Shown: in pieces, positions 25,040-33,689 of the stretch
Position numbering within the stretch: the stretch's first letter is position 1
How the letters are laid out: the number at the start of each line of letters is the position of its first letter
Origin: Thermotalea metallivorans
GTDB lineage: Bacteria; Bacillota; Clostridia; Peptostreptococcales; Thermotaleaceae
Direction: 5' to 3'
Assembly: GCF_001562415.1 (NCBI RefSeq)
Contig: NZ_LOEE01000031.1
Location: forward strand, 1-64,000
Length of the DNA stretch: 64,000 bases
Notes under the pieces: model-generated
The model's input: only the letters and a program-made list of their open reading frames with translations
Database searches by the model: none
What the model was told of the DNA's origin: nothing
Translations under genes and position numbers: made by a program

Positions 25040-26461
25040 ATGATGAGATCTATGTTTTCTGCCGTATCGGGCTTAAGTGCCCATCAGGCGAAGATGGATG
25101 TAATCGGCAATAATATTGCCAATGTGAATACTGTTGGCTTCAAAGCCGGCAGAGTAACTTTCCAAGAGGTGTTCAGCCAGACTATCCGAGGTGCTTCTGC
25201 AGCCCAAGGAGGTAGAGGCGGTACCAATCCTCAACAAATAGGATTGGGAATCAATGTGGCTTCCATGGACACTATTCACACAAGAGGGGCTGTGGAAAGA
25301 ACCGATGTCCCTACGGATGTGATGATTAACGGCGACGGATTCTTTATTGTGTCCAATGATACCAACTTTCTAAACAGGAGTTATACCAGGGCCGGCAACT
25401 TTTATGTGGATGCGGCAGGCAACTTAAATACTGCTGATGGATACCGGGTCCTCGGCTATCGCGTAGACGAGAAAACTTACGGGCAAAATCCTGTATTTAA
25501 AACTAATCTGGAGGGTTTGGTCATCAACAGGGCGGCCAGTGTACCGGCCCAGGCAACCACCAAGGTGGGATTTGAGGGAATATTGAACAGTGGGACGAAA
25601 AGTACAACGGCTTATGCCACAGTGCCCAGTACTATCGTAGGAGCCGATGATACTGTTACAGATTCCGTATATCTGGCAAAGCCTGCGGATCCGAGCAAAC
25701 CTTTTGATGCAGCAACAAATGCAAAATATGAGGTAAATCCGGATTATGCGGATGCAGTAGCCAGGGAAACTACCTTTGATGTTTATGATAAATTGGGCGG
25801 GATTCATCGAATCAAGCAATGCTTTATAAAAACAGGAGCGAATCAATTCCAGGTGGAAACTTTTTATGTAAAACCTGATGGAAGCATGCTCCATGCTACG
25901 GGAGCGCCATTTACCGGAGGCGCCGTTACATTACAGTTTGATACGAGCGGGAATTTAACGGCAGGAGGGCCTTTAACCCTAACGATTGATGGCAGCTTGA
26001 CCAATGGCGCCGGCAATTTATCTTTTGAAGTGCAGTATGATCATCTTAAAATGTTTGACAACGATTCAACGGCGGGTGCTACCAGTGTGGATGGATATAA
26101 GCAGGGAACCCTGGACGGTTTCAGTATTGGGCCTGACGGAACCATTGAAGGCATCTTCAGCAATGGGCTGAAGTCGCCTTTGGGCAGAATTGCTTTGGCA
26201 AACTTTAAAAACCCGGCCGGTTTATTGAAAACTCAGGCCAATATGTATGTAAATACTGCAAACTCCGGTGAACCCATGATCGGAAAGCCGGGCGATAGCG
26301 GCTTTGCTTCCTTAAATGCCGGAGCTTTGGAAATGTCTAATGTGGATTTGTCCAAGGAATTTACAACTATGATTACAACCCAAAGAGGATTCCAAGCCAA
26401 CTCTAGGGTTATTACCACAACAGATCAGATGCTGGAAGAACTGGTGAACCTAAAAAGATAA
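25040..26461 (+). CDS. flgE: Flagellar hook protein FlgE
   Basis: A 473-residue hook subunit. The N-terminal rod/hook motif is MFSAVSGLSAHQAKMDVIGN and IANVNTVGFKAGR. The variable middle contains FlgE D2-type strands (DVYDKLGGIHRIKQCF), and the C-terminus VDLSKEFTTMITTQRGFQAN is canonical. Exported by the type III system without signal cleavage. AAGAGGAGG precedes an ATG-ATG start. A perfect 17-bp stem hairpin follows the stop. Confidence 0.97.
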   Translation: MMRSMFSAVSGLSAHQAKMDVIGNNIANVNTVGFKAGRVTFQEVFSQTIRGASAAQGGRGGTNPQQIGLGINVASMDTIHTRGAVERTDVPTDVMINGDGFFIVSNDTNFLNRSYTRAGNFYVDAAGNLNTADGYRVLGYRVDEKTYGQNPVFKTNLEGLVINRAASVPAQATTKVGFEGILNSGTKSTTAYATVPSTIVGADDTVTDSVYLAKPADPSKPFDAATNAKYEVNPDYADAVARETTFDVYDKLGGIHRIKQCFIKTGANQFQVETFYVKPDGSMLHATGAPFTGGAVTLQFDTSGNLTAGGPLTLTIDGSLTNGAGNLSFEVQYDHLKMFDNDSTAGATSVDGYKQGTLDGFSIGPDGTIEGIFSNGLKSPLGRIALANFKNPAGLLKTQANMYVNTANSGEPMIGKPGDSGFASLNAGALEMSNVDLSKEFTTMITTQRGFQANSRVITTTDQMLEELVNLKR

Positions 26462-26471
26462 TTAATCATCC

Positions 26472-26518
26472 GGAATTATAATCTATGGCTTGAACCATAG
26501 ATTATAATTCCCCTCTTT
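26472..26518 (+). terminator. Strong hairpin between flgE and flbD (attenuator or processing site)
   Basis: GGAATTATAATCTATGG (26472-26488) pairs perfectly with 26495-26511 around the loop CTTGAA, and CCCTCTTTTA follows. The T tract is short, so the stem may act as a partial terminator or mRNA-stabilising end between early flagellar genes and flbD-motAB-fliL. Confidence 0.7.
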
Positions 26519-26531
26519 TAAAGGTGATAAA

Positions 26532-26753
26532 ATGATTCAAGTGACAAGATTAAGCGGAGAAAGTTATATGGTCAACGGTGAGTTGATTGAATTTGTTGAG
26601 GCCACACCGGATACGGTGATCACCCTTACCACAGGGAAAAAAATTGTTGTGAAAGAAAGTGTCGATGAAATTGTTCGAAGGATTATTGCATATAAGCAAA
26701 AAATTTTTACACAAGCAGCAATTTTAGACAGCTTTTTCAGAAAAGAGGTGTAG
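26532..26753 (+). CDS. flbD: FlbD/SwrD family flagellar protein
   Basis: A 73-residue protein, MIQVTRLSGESYMVNGELIE, matching FlbD (SwrD) proteins that follow flgE in Firmicutes. In B. subtilis SwrD raises motor power. The characteristic TPDTVITLTTGKKIVVKESVDE segment is present, with a C-terminal helix. It directly precedes motA, which fits a stator-related role. Confidence 0.9.
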   Translation: MIQVTRLSGESYMVNGELIEFVEATPDTVITLTTGKKIVVKESVDEIVRRIIAYKQKIFTQAAILDSFFRKEV

Positions 26754-26756
26754 CTA

Positions 26757-27545
26757 TTGGATTTAGCAACTTTAATCGGAATACTTCTTGGTTTTGGTTT
26801 CATGGTATGGGGAATATTTCTTGGTGGCAGCATACTATCCTTCTGGGATGTACCCTCTATTGTTATCGTACTGGGAGGAACGGTTGCTGGAACATTGGTG
26901 GCCCATCCCTTGAAAAAAGTAGCTCAATCCATTACCATTGTAAGGAAGGCTTTTTCCTCAAAGGATTTGGCTCCTGGGGATACCATCGGCAGGATCATTG
27001 AACTTGCCAATACGGCAAGAAGGGAAGGACTGCTGGCATTGGAAGAAGCGGCAGAAAACATTGATGACGAGTTTTTGCAAAAAGGAGTTATGCTGATTGT
27101 GGATGGAACGGATCCGGAATTGGTCAGAAATATTCTGGAGACGGAATTGGCATTCCTAGAAGAAAGACATGGCTCCGGAAGGAGTTTGTTTGAAACCATG
27201 GGGAGTTTGGCTCCTGCTTTTGGTATGATCGGTACCTTGATAGGATTGGTAAATATGCTTAAGAAATTAGATGATCCAAAGGCTGTGGGACCGAGTATGG
27301 CCGTTGCACTGATTACTACTTTCTACGGGTCTGTTTTGGCCAACCTGCTTTTTATTCCCATAGCTACCAAGCTAAAGATTCGAAGCAAGGAAGAAATATT
27401 AATCAAAGAAATCATGGTGGAAGGACTTTTATCGATTCAGGCTGGGGAGAATCCCAGAATTATTGAGGAAAAGCTAAAGGCATTCCTTCCGCCGACGATG
27501 AGAAAGAGCCTTCACAATAGCAAAGGGGAAGGTGCTGAAGTATAA
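26757..27545 (+). CDS. motA: Flagellar motor stator protein MotA
   Basis: A 262-residue proton or sodium channel stator subunit with four membrane segments; the first two are LIGILLGFGFMVWGIFLGGS and VPSIVIVLGGTVAGTLVAHP. The large cytoplasmic loop and the pore helices (AFGMIGTLIGLVNMLKKL; TTFYGSVLANLLFIPIATKL) are clear. Start TTG 26757 right after the flbD stop. The stop overlaps motB. Confidence 0.95.
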   Translation: MDLATLIGILLGFGFMVWGIFLGGSILSFWDVPSIVIVLGGTVAGTLVAHPLKKVAQSITIVRKAFSSKDLAPGDTIGRIIELANTARREGLLALEEAAENIDDEFLQKGVMLIVDGTDPELVRNILETELAFLEERHGSGRSLFETMGSLAPAFGMIGTLIGLVNMLKKLDDPKAVGPSMAVALITTFYGSVLANLLFIPIATKLKIRSKEEILIKEIMVEGLLSIQAGENPRIIEEKLKAFLPPTMRKSLHNSKGEGAEV

Positions 27546-28297
27546 TGGGGAGAAAAAGAGGTCAAGAGGAAGCGAAAACCGGTGCACCGGAATGGATGAC
27601 TACATATGGAGATATGGTTACATTGCTGCTGTGCTTCTTTGTGCTGCTGTTTGCACTTTCCACCATTGATGCACAGAAATTTAGAGCAATTATGCAATCT
27701 TTTCAAGGTTCCCTTGGAGTGATGAAAGGCGGCAAAACCATTGAAAACAACCTGTACATCCATGAGGCATTAGAAGAAGAGAAAACCACAAAACAACTGG
27801 AGGAATTGGAAGACTTTAAAAAATTGCAAGAGAAGATCGAAGCGTATCTGGAGCAAAACGGTTTTCAAAATGAAATCCTGGTAGATTTGGAACCAAGGGG
27901 TTTGCTCCTCCGATTCAAGGATAATGTTCTGTTTGATTCCGGGAAGGCTGATCTAAAGGGAAATGCAGGTCAAACGCTGCTATTTCTGTCAGATCTTTTG
28001 AAACAGGATGAATTTGCAAATAAATATATTCGTGTAGAAGGACATACCGACACAGACCCGATCATCAGAAGCCAGAAGTATCCAACCAATTGGGAATTGT
28101 CGGTGGCAAGGGCTTCCAATGTTGTAAGATTCTTAATTGAAGAAGCCGGGTTGCAGCCGGACAGGCTATCGGCATCTGGCTACAGCCAGTATCATCCCAT
28201 TGCACCCAATGATACCGATAACAATAAAAGCAAGAATAGACGGGTTGATATTGTAATTCTTCGTTCTGATTTTGTGAAATCAGAACCATACTATTAG
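27545..28297 (+). CDS. motB: Flagellar motor stator protein MotB
   Basis: A 250-residue stator partner of MotA. The ion-binding aspartate is D23 in TTYGDMVTLLLCFFVLLFAL, at the start of the single membrane helix; the C-terminal OmpA-like peptidoglycan-binding domain contains IRVEGHTDTDPI and SKNRRVDIVI. A proton or sodium preference cannot be read reliably from this. It overlaps motA by one base. Confidence 0.95.
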   Translation: MGRKRGQEEAKTGAPEWMTTYGDMVTLLLCFFVLLFALSTIDAQKFRAIMQSFQGSLGVMKGGKTIENNLYIHEALEEEKTTKQLEELEDFKKLQEKIEAYLEQNGFQNEILVDLEPRGLLLRFKDNVLFDSGKADLKGNAGQTLLFLSDLLKQDEFANKYIRVEGHTDTDPIIRSQKYPTNWELSVARASNVVRFLIEEAGLQPDRLSASGYSQYHPIAPNDTDNNKSKNRRVDIVILRSDFVKSEPYY

Positions 28298-28320
28298 AAT
28301 TTCAAAAGGGGCGTAACCGT

Positions 28321-28737
28321 ATGACTGTAAAAAAGATATTTCTATTCAGTATCATAGGTTTTCTAGTGACGGCAATTGTTTTTGGAGGAGTCTTTTATTT
28401 TGCTGTATATAAAACTCCAGAAAAAGCTGCAAAGGAAATTAAGACCTATAGTTTTCCTATCGGAGAACTTTATTCCAACGTAAGGGACAGCAGAAGAATT
28501 TTAAAGGCAAATATTGTAGTTGAAGTGACCGATGAAAAAATTGTTGAAAAACTGACGGAAAATAAGTCGAAGATTACGAACAATATCATTGAGCTGTTGA
28601 GAAGCAAGGATGAGAACAATTTATCGGGAGATAAAGGCCAACAGGTTTTGCGGGCCGAAATTTTGAAATCTATTCAACAAGTTATTCATTCCGATCAGAT
28701 TACCAATGTCTATTTTGTTGAATTTATTGTCCAATAA
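28321..28737 (+). CDS. fliL: Flagellar basal body-associated protein FliL
   Basis: A 138-residue single-pass membrane protein (IFLFSIIGFLVTAIVFGGVF) with an extracytoplasmic stomatin-like domain (YSNVRDSRRILKANIVVEV). It surrounds the stator and supports torque. Short and divergent but in the usual place before fliM. Confidence 0.88.
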   Translation: MTVKKIFLFSIIGFLVTAIVFGGVFYFAVYKTPEKAAKEIKTYSFPIGELYSNVRDSRRILKANIVVEVTDEKIVEKLTENKSKITNNIIELLRSKDENNLSGDKGQQVLRAEILKSIQQVIHSDQITNVYFVEFIVQ

Positions 28738-28752
28738 AGGGAGGTGACGTAA

Positions 28753-29739
28753 TTGTCCGATGTATTGTCCCAAAGTGAAATAGATGCACTGCTGCAGGCT
28801 CTCAGTACTGGTGAAGTAAATGTACAAGAAATGAAGGAAGATACACACGAAAAGAAAGTCAAGAAATATGATTTTAGGAGGCCGGATAAATTTGCCAAGG
28901 ATCAATTACGTACCCTTCAGGTTATCCATGAAAATTTTTCACGATTGCTGAATACCTATTTGTCAGGCTATCTCAGATGTTTGGTTCAAGTGGATGTTTT
29001 TACTGTGGAGCAGTTGACCTATTATGAATTCAGCAATTCTATTTCCAATCCTGCGGTTTTAGGAATTGTAGACTTTTCGCCTTTGTCCGGTCAAATAATA
29101 TTGGATATTACACCGGATATTGCCTTTACGTTGATTGATCGTATCCTAGGCGGAAGCGGGAAACCCATGGAGGAAACGAGAAATTTTACAGAGATTGAAA
29201 TTACCCTATTGAAAACCGTGATCAAACAAATGATTCGGCTATTCAAAGAACCTTGGGAAAATGTACTAGATTTAGAACCTAAGCTGGAGAAGATCGAGAC
29301 AAATTCACAGTTTGCTCAGATTATTTCTCCCAATGAGACCATTGCACTCATTACTTTGAATGTCAAGATAGGAGAGGTAGAGGGCATGCTGAATATATGT
29401 ATTCCTCATCTTGTCATTGAACCGATCCTATCTCAGTTGAGCACTAAGTATTGGTTCAACAGCTCCAGCAAAGAATCTACTCCCGATGATCAGAAAATAA
29501 TAGAAAGTCGAATCCATAAGGCCTATGTCCCCATTCGGGCTATAATTGGCAAAACCCATATTACAATCAGCGAATTTTTGGATCTGCAAGTGGGTGACGT
29601 AATTCAATTGGATACGACGATCAATGAAGATATAAAGATTTATGTAGGTAATGAACTGAAATATAGAGGAAAACCAGGCATGAAGAAGAAAAAACTGGCT
29701 GTGCAGATTGTAGGCGTTGAGCGAAAGGAGGAAATCTAA
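28753..29739 (+). CDS. fliM: Flagellar motor switch protein FliM
   Basis: A 328-residue C-ring protein. The N-terminal CheY-P-binding peptide is VLSQSEIDALLQAL; the middle CheC-like domain (YLRCL... to KPMEETRNFTEIEITLL) and the C-terminal SpoA domain (ISEFLDLQVGDVIQLDTTINE) are complete. TTG start with GGGAGGTGA. The end overlaps the open frame of fliY but not its chosen ATG. Confidence 0.96.
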   Translation: MSDVLSQSEIDALLQALSTGEVNVQEMKEDTHEKKVKKYDFRRPDKFAKDQLRTLQVIHENFSRLLNTYLSGYLRCLVQVDVFTVEQLTYYEFSNSISNPAVLGIVDFSPLSGQIILDITPDIAFTLIDRILGGSGKPMEETRNFTEIEITLLKTVIKQMIRLFKEPWENVLDLEPKLEKIETNSQFAQIISPNETIALITLNVKIGEVEGMLNICIPHLVIEPILSQLSTKYWFNSSSKESTPDDQKIIESRIHKAYVPIRAIIGKTHITISEFLDLQVGDVIQLDTTINEDIKIYVGNELKYRGKPGMKKKKLAVQIVGVERKEEI

Positions 29740-29740
29740 C

Positions 29741-30901
29741 ATGGGCGATATGCTTTCCCAAGAAGAAATAGATGCTCTATTAAGAGGCACATCACACCTA
29801 AGTGAAACAACAGAAGAGGTATTGAATGAAAACGAAAAAGACGCCCTTGGAGAAATTGGCAATATCAGCATGGGTACTTCTGCTACCACGCTGTTTACCC
29901 TATTGGGGCAGAAAGTTACAATCACCACCCCAAAGGTATCGATTCTATCTATTGAAGAACTGAGAGAGATTTACCCTATCCCCTTTGTTGCTGTGGAAGT
30001 AAAGTATAGGGAAGGACTTGAAGGAGTCAATCTGCTGGTTCTCAAAGAAGATGATGTAAAAATTATTACCGATTTAATGATGGGAGGCGATGGCACAAAC
30101 TTTACTGGTGAATTAACAGAACTTCATTTAAGCGCCATTAGCGAAGCTATGAATCAAATGATTGGTTCTGCCTCTACTTCTTTAGCAGAAATGTTTCATA
30201 AAAAAATTGATATATCACCACCCAAGGCATTTGCAATCAATTTTTCCAATGCGAATATCGATCTAGACTTATTTAAGCCCCACGACAAGGTGGTAAAAAT
30301 TGCCTTTCGGATGGTCATCGGCAATATCATTGACAGTGAAATTATGCAATTGATTCCTATTGGTTTTGCCAAAACCCTGGTCAACAATTTATTCGAAGGG
30401 ACTACCGACCATAGGGGAGGAAGTGATGAAAATGTTGTTCATGGGGAATCTTCGGCCGTTCCTGGGCCAGATGATGATTTGGCTGATAACAGAGAATATA
30501 TGGGTCGAAACGGAGGAGCCTACCACAGGGAAGACAGGAGTATACCGACAGGCATGTGCAGCAATCCCAGCCGCAATACACCGGTTCATGTGCAACCGGT
30601 TCAGTTCCAGTCTTTTGATGATGACGGGGGGAGAGGTGAGAAGGAACATATTGCTTTGCTGAAGGATGTGCCTTTGGAAATTACAGTGGAATTAGGCAGA
30701 ACTACAAGGCGCATCAGTGAGATCCTGGATTTATCCCCGGGAGCCGTGATAGAACTAGATCGATTGGTAGGGGAACCTTTGGATATTTTGGTCAATGGGC
30801 AATTTATCGCAAAAGGCGAAGTGGTAGTAATTGACGAAAATTATGGAATCAGAATTACAGATATTTTAAGTCAAGAAAAGAAAATGAGCAAGATAAAATA
30901 A
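29741..30901 (+). CDS. fliY: Flagellar switch protein and CheY-P phosphatase FliY
   Basis: A 386-residue FliN-type switch protein with an N-terminal CheY-P-binding peptide (MLSQEEIDALLRG). A CheC-like phosphatase domain carries two E-x2-N motifs (GEIGNISMGTSATTL; ISEAMNQMIGSASTSL). After a low-complexity linker (~225-290) comes a C-terminal SpoA/FliN domain (DVPLEITVELGRTTRRISEI). The start is ATG 29741, after GGAGG. In the linker an alternate frame reads Q-Q-S-Q-P-Q-Y-T, like other FliY linkers, so two compensating indels are possible there. Confidence 0.94.
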   Translation: MGDMLSQEEIDALLRGTSHLSETTEEVLNENEKDALGEIGNISMGTSATTLFTLLGQKVTITTPKVSILSIEELREIYPIPFVAVEVKYREGLEGVNLLVLKEDDVKIITDLMMGGDGTNFTGELTELHLSAISEAMNQMIGSASTSLAEMFHKKIDISPPKAFAINFSNANIDLDLFKPHDKVVKIAFRMVIGNIIDSEIMQLIPIGFAKTLVNNLFEGTTDHRGGSDENVVHGESSAVPGPDDDLADNREYMGRNGGAYHREDRSIPTGMCSNPSRNTPVHVQPVQFQSFDDDGGRGEKEHIALLKDVPLEITVELGRTTRRISEILDLSPGAVIELDRLVGEPLDILVNGQFIAKGEVVVIDENYGIRITDILSQEKKMSKIK

Positions 30902-30917
30902 TGAGGAGGAAAGATCT

Positions 30918-31280
30918 ATGTCAAAAGGAATCTTAATCGTTGATGATGCAGCATTTATGAGAATGATGATCAAGGATGTGCTTACGAAAAATGGATTTCA
31001 GGTTGTAGGAGAAGCAGAAAATGGATTGAAAGCCATTGAAAAATATAAAGAGCTTCAACCGGCCCTTGTGATTATGGATATTACAATGCCAGAGGTAGAC
31101 GGAATACAGGCTGTAAAGGAAATTAAAAAGATTGACAGCAATGCCAAGGTGATAATGTGTTCTGCCATGGGACAGCAAGCGATGGTGATTGAGGCGATTC
31201 AAGCAGGGGCCAGGGACTTTATTGTAAAGCCATTTCAAGCGGATCGTGTCATTGAGGCCGTCAGAAAGGTTCTTGGCTAA
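30918..31280 (+). CDS. cheY: Chemotaxis response regulator CheY
   Basis: A 120-residue single receiver domain. Acidic pocket D9-D10, phosphoacceptor D54 (VIMDITMP), conserved T/S region MCSAMGQ and lysine in FIVKPF. Phosphorylated by CheA, it binds FliM to bias rotation; its phosphatases FliY and CheC are encoded here. Confidence 0.95.
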   Translation: MSKGILIVDDAAFMRMMIKDVLTKNGFQVVGEAENGLKAIEKYKELQPALVIMDITMPEVDGIQAVKEIKKIDSNAKVIMCSAMGQQAMVIEAIQAGARDFIVKPFQADRVIEAVRKVLG

Positions 31281-31300
31281 TCTGAAAGGGGATCTTCCAT

Positions 31301-31819
31301 ATGTCTCATAACTTAGGCATTCCTGTATATGCTGCATCTGCAAGGGGATGGAGCCTATTGGGTCAAATCATATCCCTCATGGGCATATTTTTATTGATTC
31401 TGTTTGCAGCATATGTTACAACAAGATTTATCGGAAAAAAGGGTGCAGTCATCACAGGCAATAGAAACTTGACGGTGATTGAAAAAATGAATCTGGGCAT
31501 AGACAAGGCCCTATATATCATTGCCATAGGGGAGAATTACTATCTGATTGCCGCTGGCAAGCATACAGTAGAGTTGATAGATAAAATCAAGAAAGAAGAC
31601 ATAAAAATGCTTCAGCAGGAGAGAAAAGATGAAAATTTTGTGAAGCCCTTTGATGCTTATCTTGCCAAGTTTATCCACGGACACAAAGTTCAATCCGAAA
31701 AAGATGTCAAAGACAGCAATCTTTTTGGTTCCAAGGAGGATCTGATGGCCAAATTAAACAAGATTCGGCGAAAAAATCAAGGGCTCCATCAATATACAGA
31801 TAAGGATGAAAATGAATGA
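31301..31819 (+). CDS. fliO: Flagellar biosynthesis protein FliO/FliZ
   Basis: A 172-residue single-pass protein. An N-terminal membrane segment at ~22-44 (ISLMGIFLLILFAAYVTTRF) is followed by a FliO-like beta domain (VIEKMNLGIDKALYIIAIGE) and a charged tail. It assists FliP assembly into the export gate. It lies between cheY and fliP, the fliZ position in Bacillus, and overlaps fliP by 4 bp. Confidence 0.88.
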   Translation: MSHNLGIPVYAASARGWSLLGQIISLMGIFLLILFAAYVTTRFIGKKGAVITGNRNLTVIEKMNLGIDKALYIIAIGENYYLIAAGKHTVELIDKIKKEDIKMLQQERKDENFVKPFDAYLAKFIHGHKVQSEKDVKDSNLFGSKEDLMAKLNKIRRKNQGLHQYTDKDENE

Positions 31820-32598
31820 AAAACAAGATCACAAAGAAAACGATTCGTGTCAGCATTTTCATAGTTGTCTTTTTATTCTTTTTTATGTTTTCTTCTGCCG
31901 CTGTATCTGCAGAGCCAAAACTTCCTATTCCTAAAATAGGATTGAGCTTAGAAGAAGCAAATTCTCCAAGGGAAGTGGCAAATAGCATTGAGATACTGTT
32001 TATTTTAACCATTTTGGCCCTTGCACCGTCTATCTTGTTGATGATGACTTGCTTTACCCGAATGATTATTGTCTTATCGTTCATTCGGAAAGCAATCTCA
32101 ACCCAAACCACGCCACCCAATCAAGTGCTTATTGGTTTGGCGCTGTTCCTCACTTTTTTTATTATGGCACCTATTGGGGCGGAGATAAATAATAAAGCCA
32201 TACAGCCCTATCTTGCAGGGGAAATTGATCAGGAGGTTGCCCTCGTGAGAGCCATGGAACCTATGCGGGCCTTTATGTTTAAGCATACCCGAGAAAAGGA
32301 TCTAGCCCTTTTCATTGATATTTCCGGAAGCCAAAAGCCCCATCGGCTTGGGGATGTGCCTACAAAGGCACTAATACCTGCCTTTATGATTAGTGAATTA
32401 AAGACAGGTTTCCAGATAGGATTTGTATTGTTCATTCCATTTATTGTCATTGATATGGTTGTGGCAAGCACCCTCATGTCCATGGGAATGATGATGCTCC
32501 CGCCGGTGATGATTTCATTGCCTTTTAAAATATTGTTGTTTATTATGGTGGATGGATGGAATCTGATTATCAAATCTCTCATTATGGGATTTCAATAG
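31816..32598 (+). CDS. fliP: Flagellar export gate protein FliP
   Basis: A 260-residue membrane protein with a cleavable-type N-terminal signal (VSIFIVVFLFFFMFSSAAVS-A-E), as FliP commonly has. The family motifs TCFTRMIIVLSFIRKAI, PALIPAFMISELKTGFQIGF and DMVVASTLMSMGMMMLPPV are intact. Core of the export gate with FliQ and FliR. Confidence 0.96.
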   Translation: MKNKITKKTIRVSIFIVVFLFFFMFSSAAVSAEPKLPIPKIGLSLEEANSPREVANSIEILFILTILALAPSILLMMTCFTRMIIVLSFIRKAISTQTTPPNQVLIGLALFLTFFIMAPIGAEINNKAIQPYLAGEIDQEVALVRAMEPMRAFMFKHTREKDLALFIDISGSQKPHRLGDVPTKALIPAFMISELKTGFQIGFVLFIPFIVIDMVVASTLMSMGMMMLPPVMISLPFKILLFIMVDGWNLIIKSLIMGFQ

Positions 32599-32611
32599 GA
32601 GTGTTTGAAGG

Positions 32612-32881
32612 ATGAGTGAAGGTGTAGTTGTAGAATTGTTTCAACAGGCAATGTTCAATGTAATTATTTTATCGGCGCCTATGCTGCTGCTGGGCTTGAT
32701 TGTGGGGCTTGCTGTCAGTATTTTTCAAGCGACGACCCAGATTCAGGAGGCTACTTTAGCCTTTGTTCCGAAAATACTTGCTGTGCTGATTGCATTTATT
32801 ATATTTGGGCCATGGCTACTGACTACGGCCATAGATTATACAGAGGAACTTTTTCTAAATTTGAACAAGTTCATACAGTAG
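32612..32881 (+). CDS. fliQ: Flagellar export gate protein FliQ
   Basis: An 89-residue protein with two membrane helices. The signature SAPMLLLGLIVGLAVSIFQA and TQIQEATLAFVPKI is clear. Follows fliP by 13 bp. Confidence 0.95.
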   Translation: MSEGVVVELFQQAMFNVIILSAPMLLLGLIVGLAVSIFQATTQIQEATLAFVPKILAVLIAFIIFGPWLLTTAIDYTEELFLNLNKFIQ

Positions 32882-32896
32882 ATAGGATGAGTTAAT

Positions 32897-33685
32897 TTGG
32901 AAATCATAGGAAAATTATTGGAAAATCTGGCTATTTTTCTGCTTGTTTTTGCAAGAATCGTAGGCATGTTTATTACGGCACCCATTTTGAATTTGAATCA
33001 TATCCCTGCTTATATCAAATTAGGATTTTCTTTGTTTCTGACCTTTATATTGTTTCCTATGATTGATATTCCAGCAGGCTTGCAATTGGACAGCTTTTAT
33101 GCATTATTGGCTTTTGCAGCAAAGGAATTTCTCATAGGAATGATCATCGGCTTTATATGCTATTTGTTTTTCAGTACGGTATATTTGGCGGGCCATATGA
33201 TTGACATGGAAATTGGATTTTCCATAGCAAACGTCATCAACCCCATGGATGAAAATGAAGAAATTGCTCTCACAGCCAATTTGTTTTTCATCATGGCAGT
33301 ATTAATATTTTTATCCATTGACGGACATCATTTCTTGATTCAAGCCATGAAGCAAAGCTTTGCCATGGTTCCTATGGGGAAAATCCATATCAATGTATGG
33401 ATGGTGGATCAGATAATAGGCATATTTATTACAATTTTTGTGATTGCATTTAAATTTTCAGCACCCATTGTTGTGTCTATATTTCTGGCAAATGTTTTGT
33501 TGGGAATATTGGCCAGGACAATGCCCCAAATGAATGTTTTTGTAGTAGGTATGCCTCTGAAGATATTGTTGGGCCTTTTGGTACTTTTGATCATAATGCC
33601 CCTATATGCTGGTTTTTTCGAGTATATATTCGATCGTATGTTTGAAAATTTAAAAGACTTTCTCAATGCCATGGGAAAAGGATGA
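32897..33685 (+). CDS. fliR: Flagellar export gate protein FliR
   Basis: A 262-residue polytopic protein, starting at TTG 32897 (LEIIGKLLENLAIFLLVFAR). Family features are RIVGMFITAPILNLNHIPAY and GMPLKILLGLLVLLIIMPLY. Completes the FliPQR gate; flhB begins 4 bp after the stop. Confidence 0.95.
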   Translation: MEIIGKLLENLAIFLLVFARIVGMFITAPILNLNHIPAYIKLGFSLFLTFILFPMIDIPAGLQLDSFYALLAFAAKEFLIGMIIGFICYLFFSTVYLAGHMIDMEIGFSIANVINPMDENEEIALTANLFFIMAVLIFLSIDGHHFLIQAMKQSFAMVPMGKIHINVWMVDQIIGIFITIFVIAFKFSAPIVVSIFLANVLLGILARTMPQMNVFVVGMPLKILLGLLVLLIIMPLYAGFFEYIFDRMFENLKDFLNAMGKG

Positions 33686-33689
33686 TAGA

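Noticed and set aside
30360-30662. 100-codon alternate frame inside fliY
   Set aside because: It overlaps the FliY linker and SpoA start, has no homology or ribosome binding site, and is explained by low constraint in the linker.
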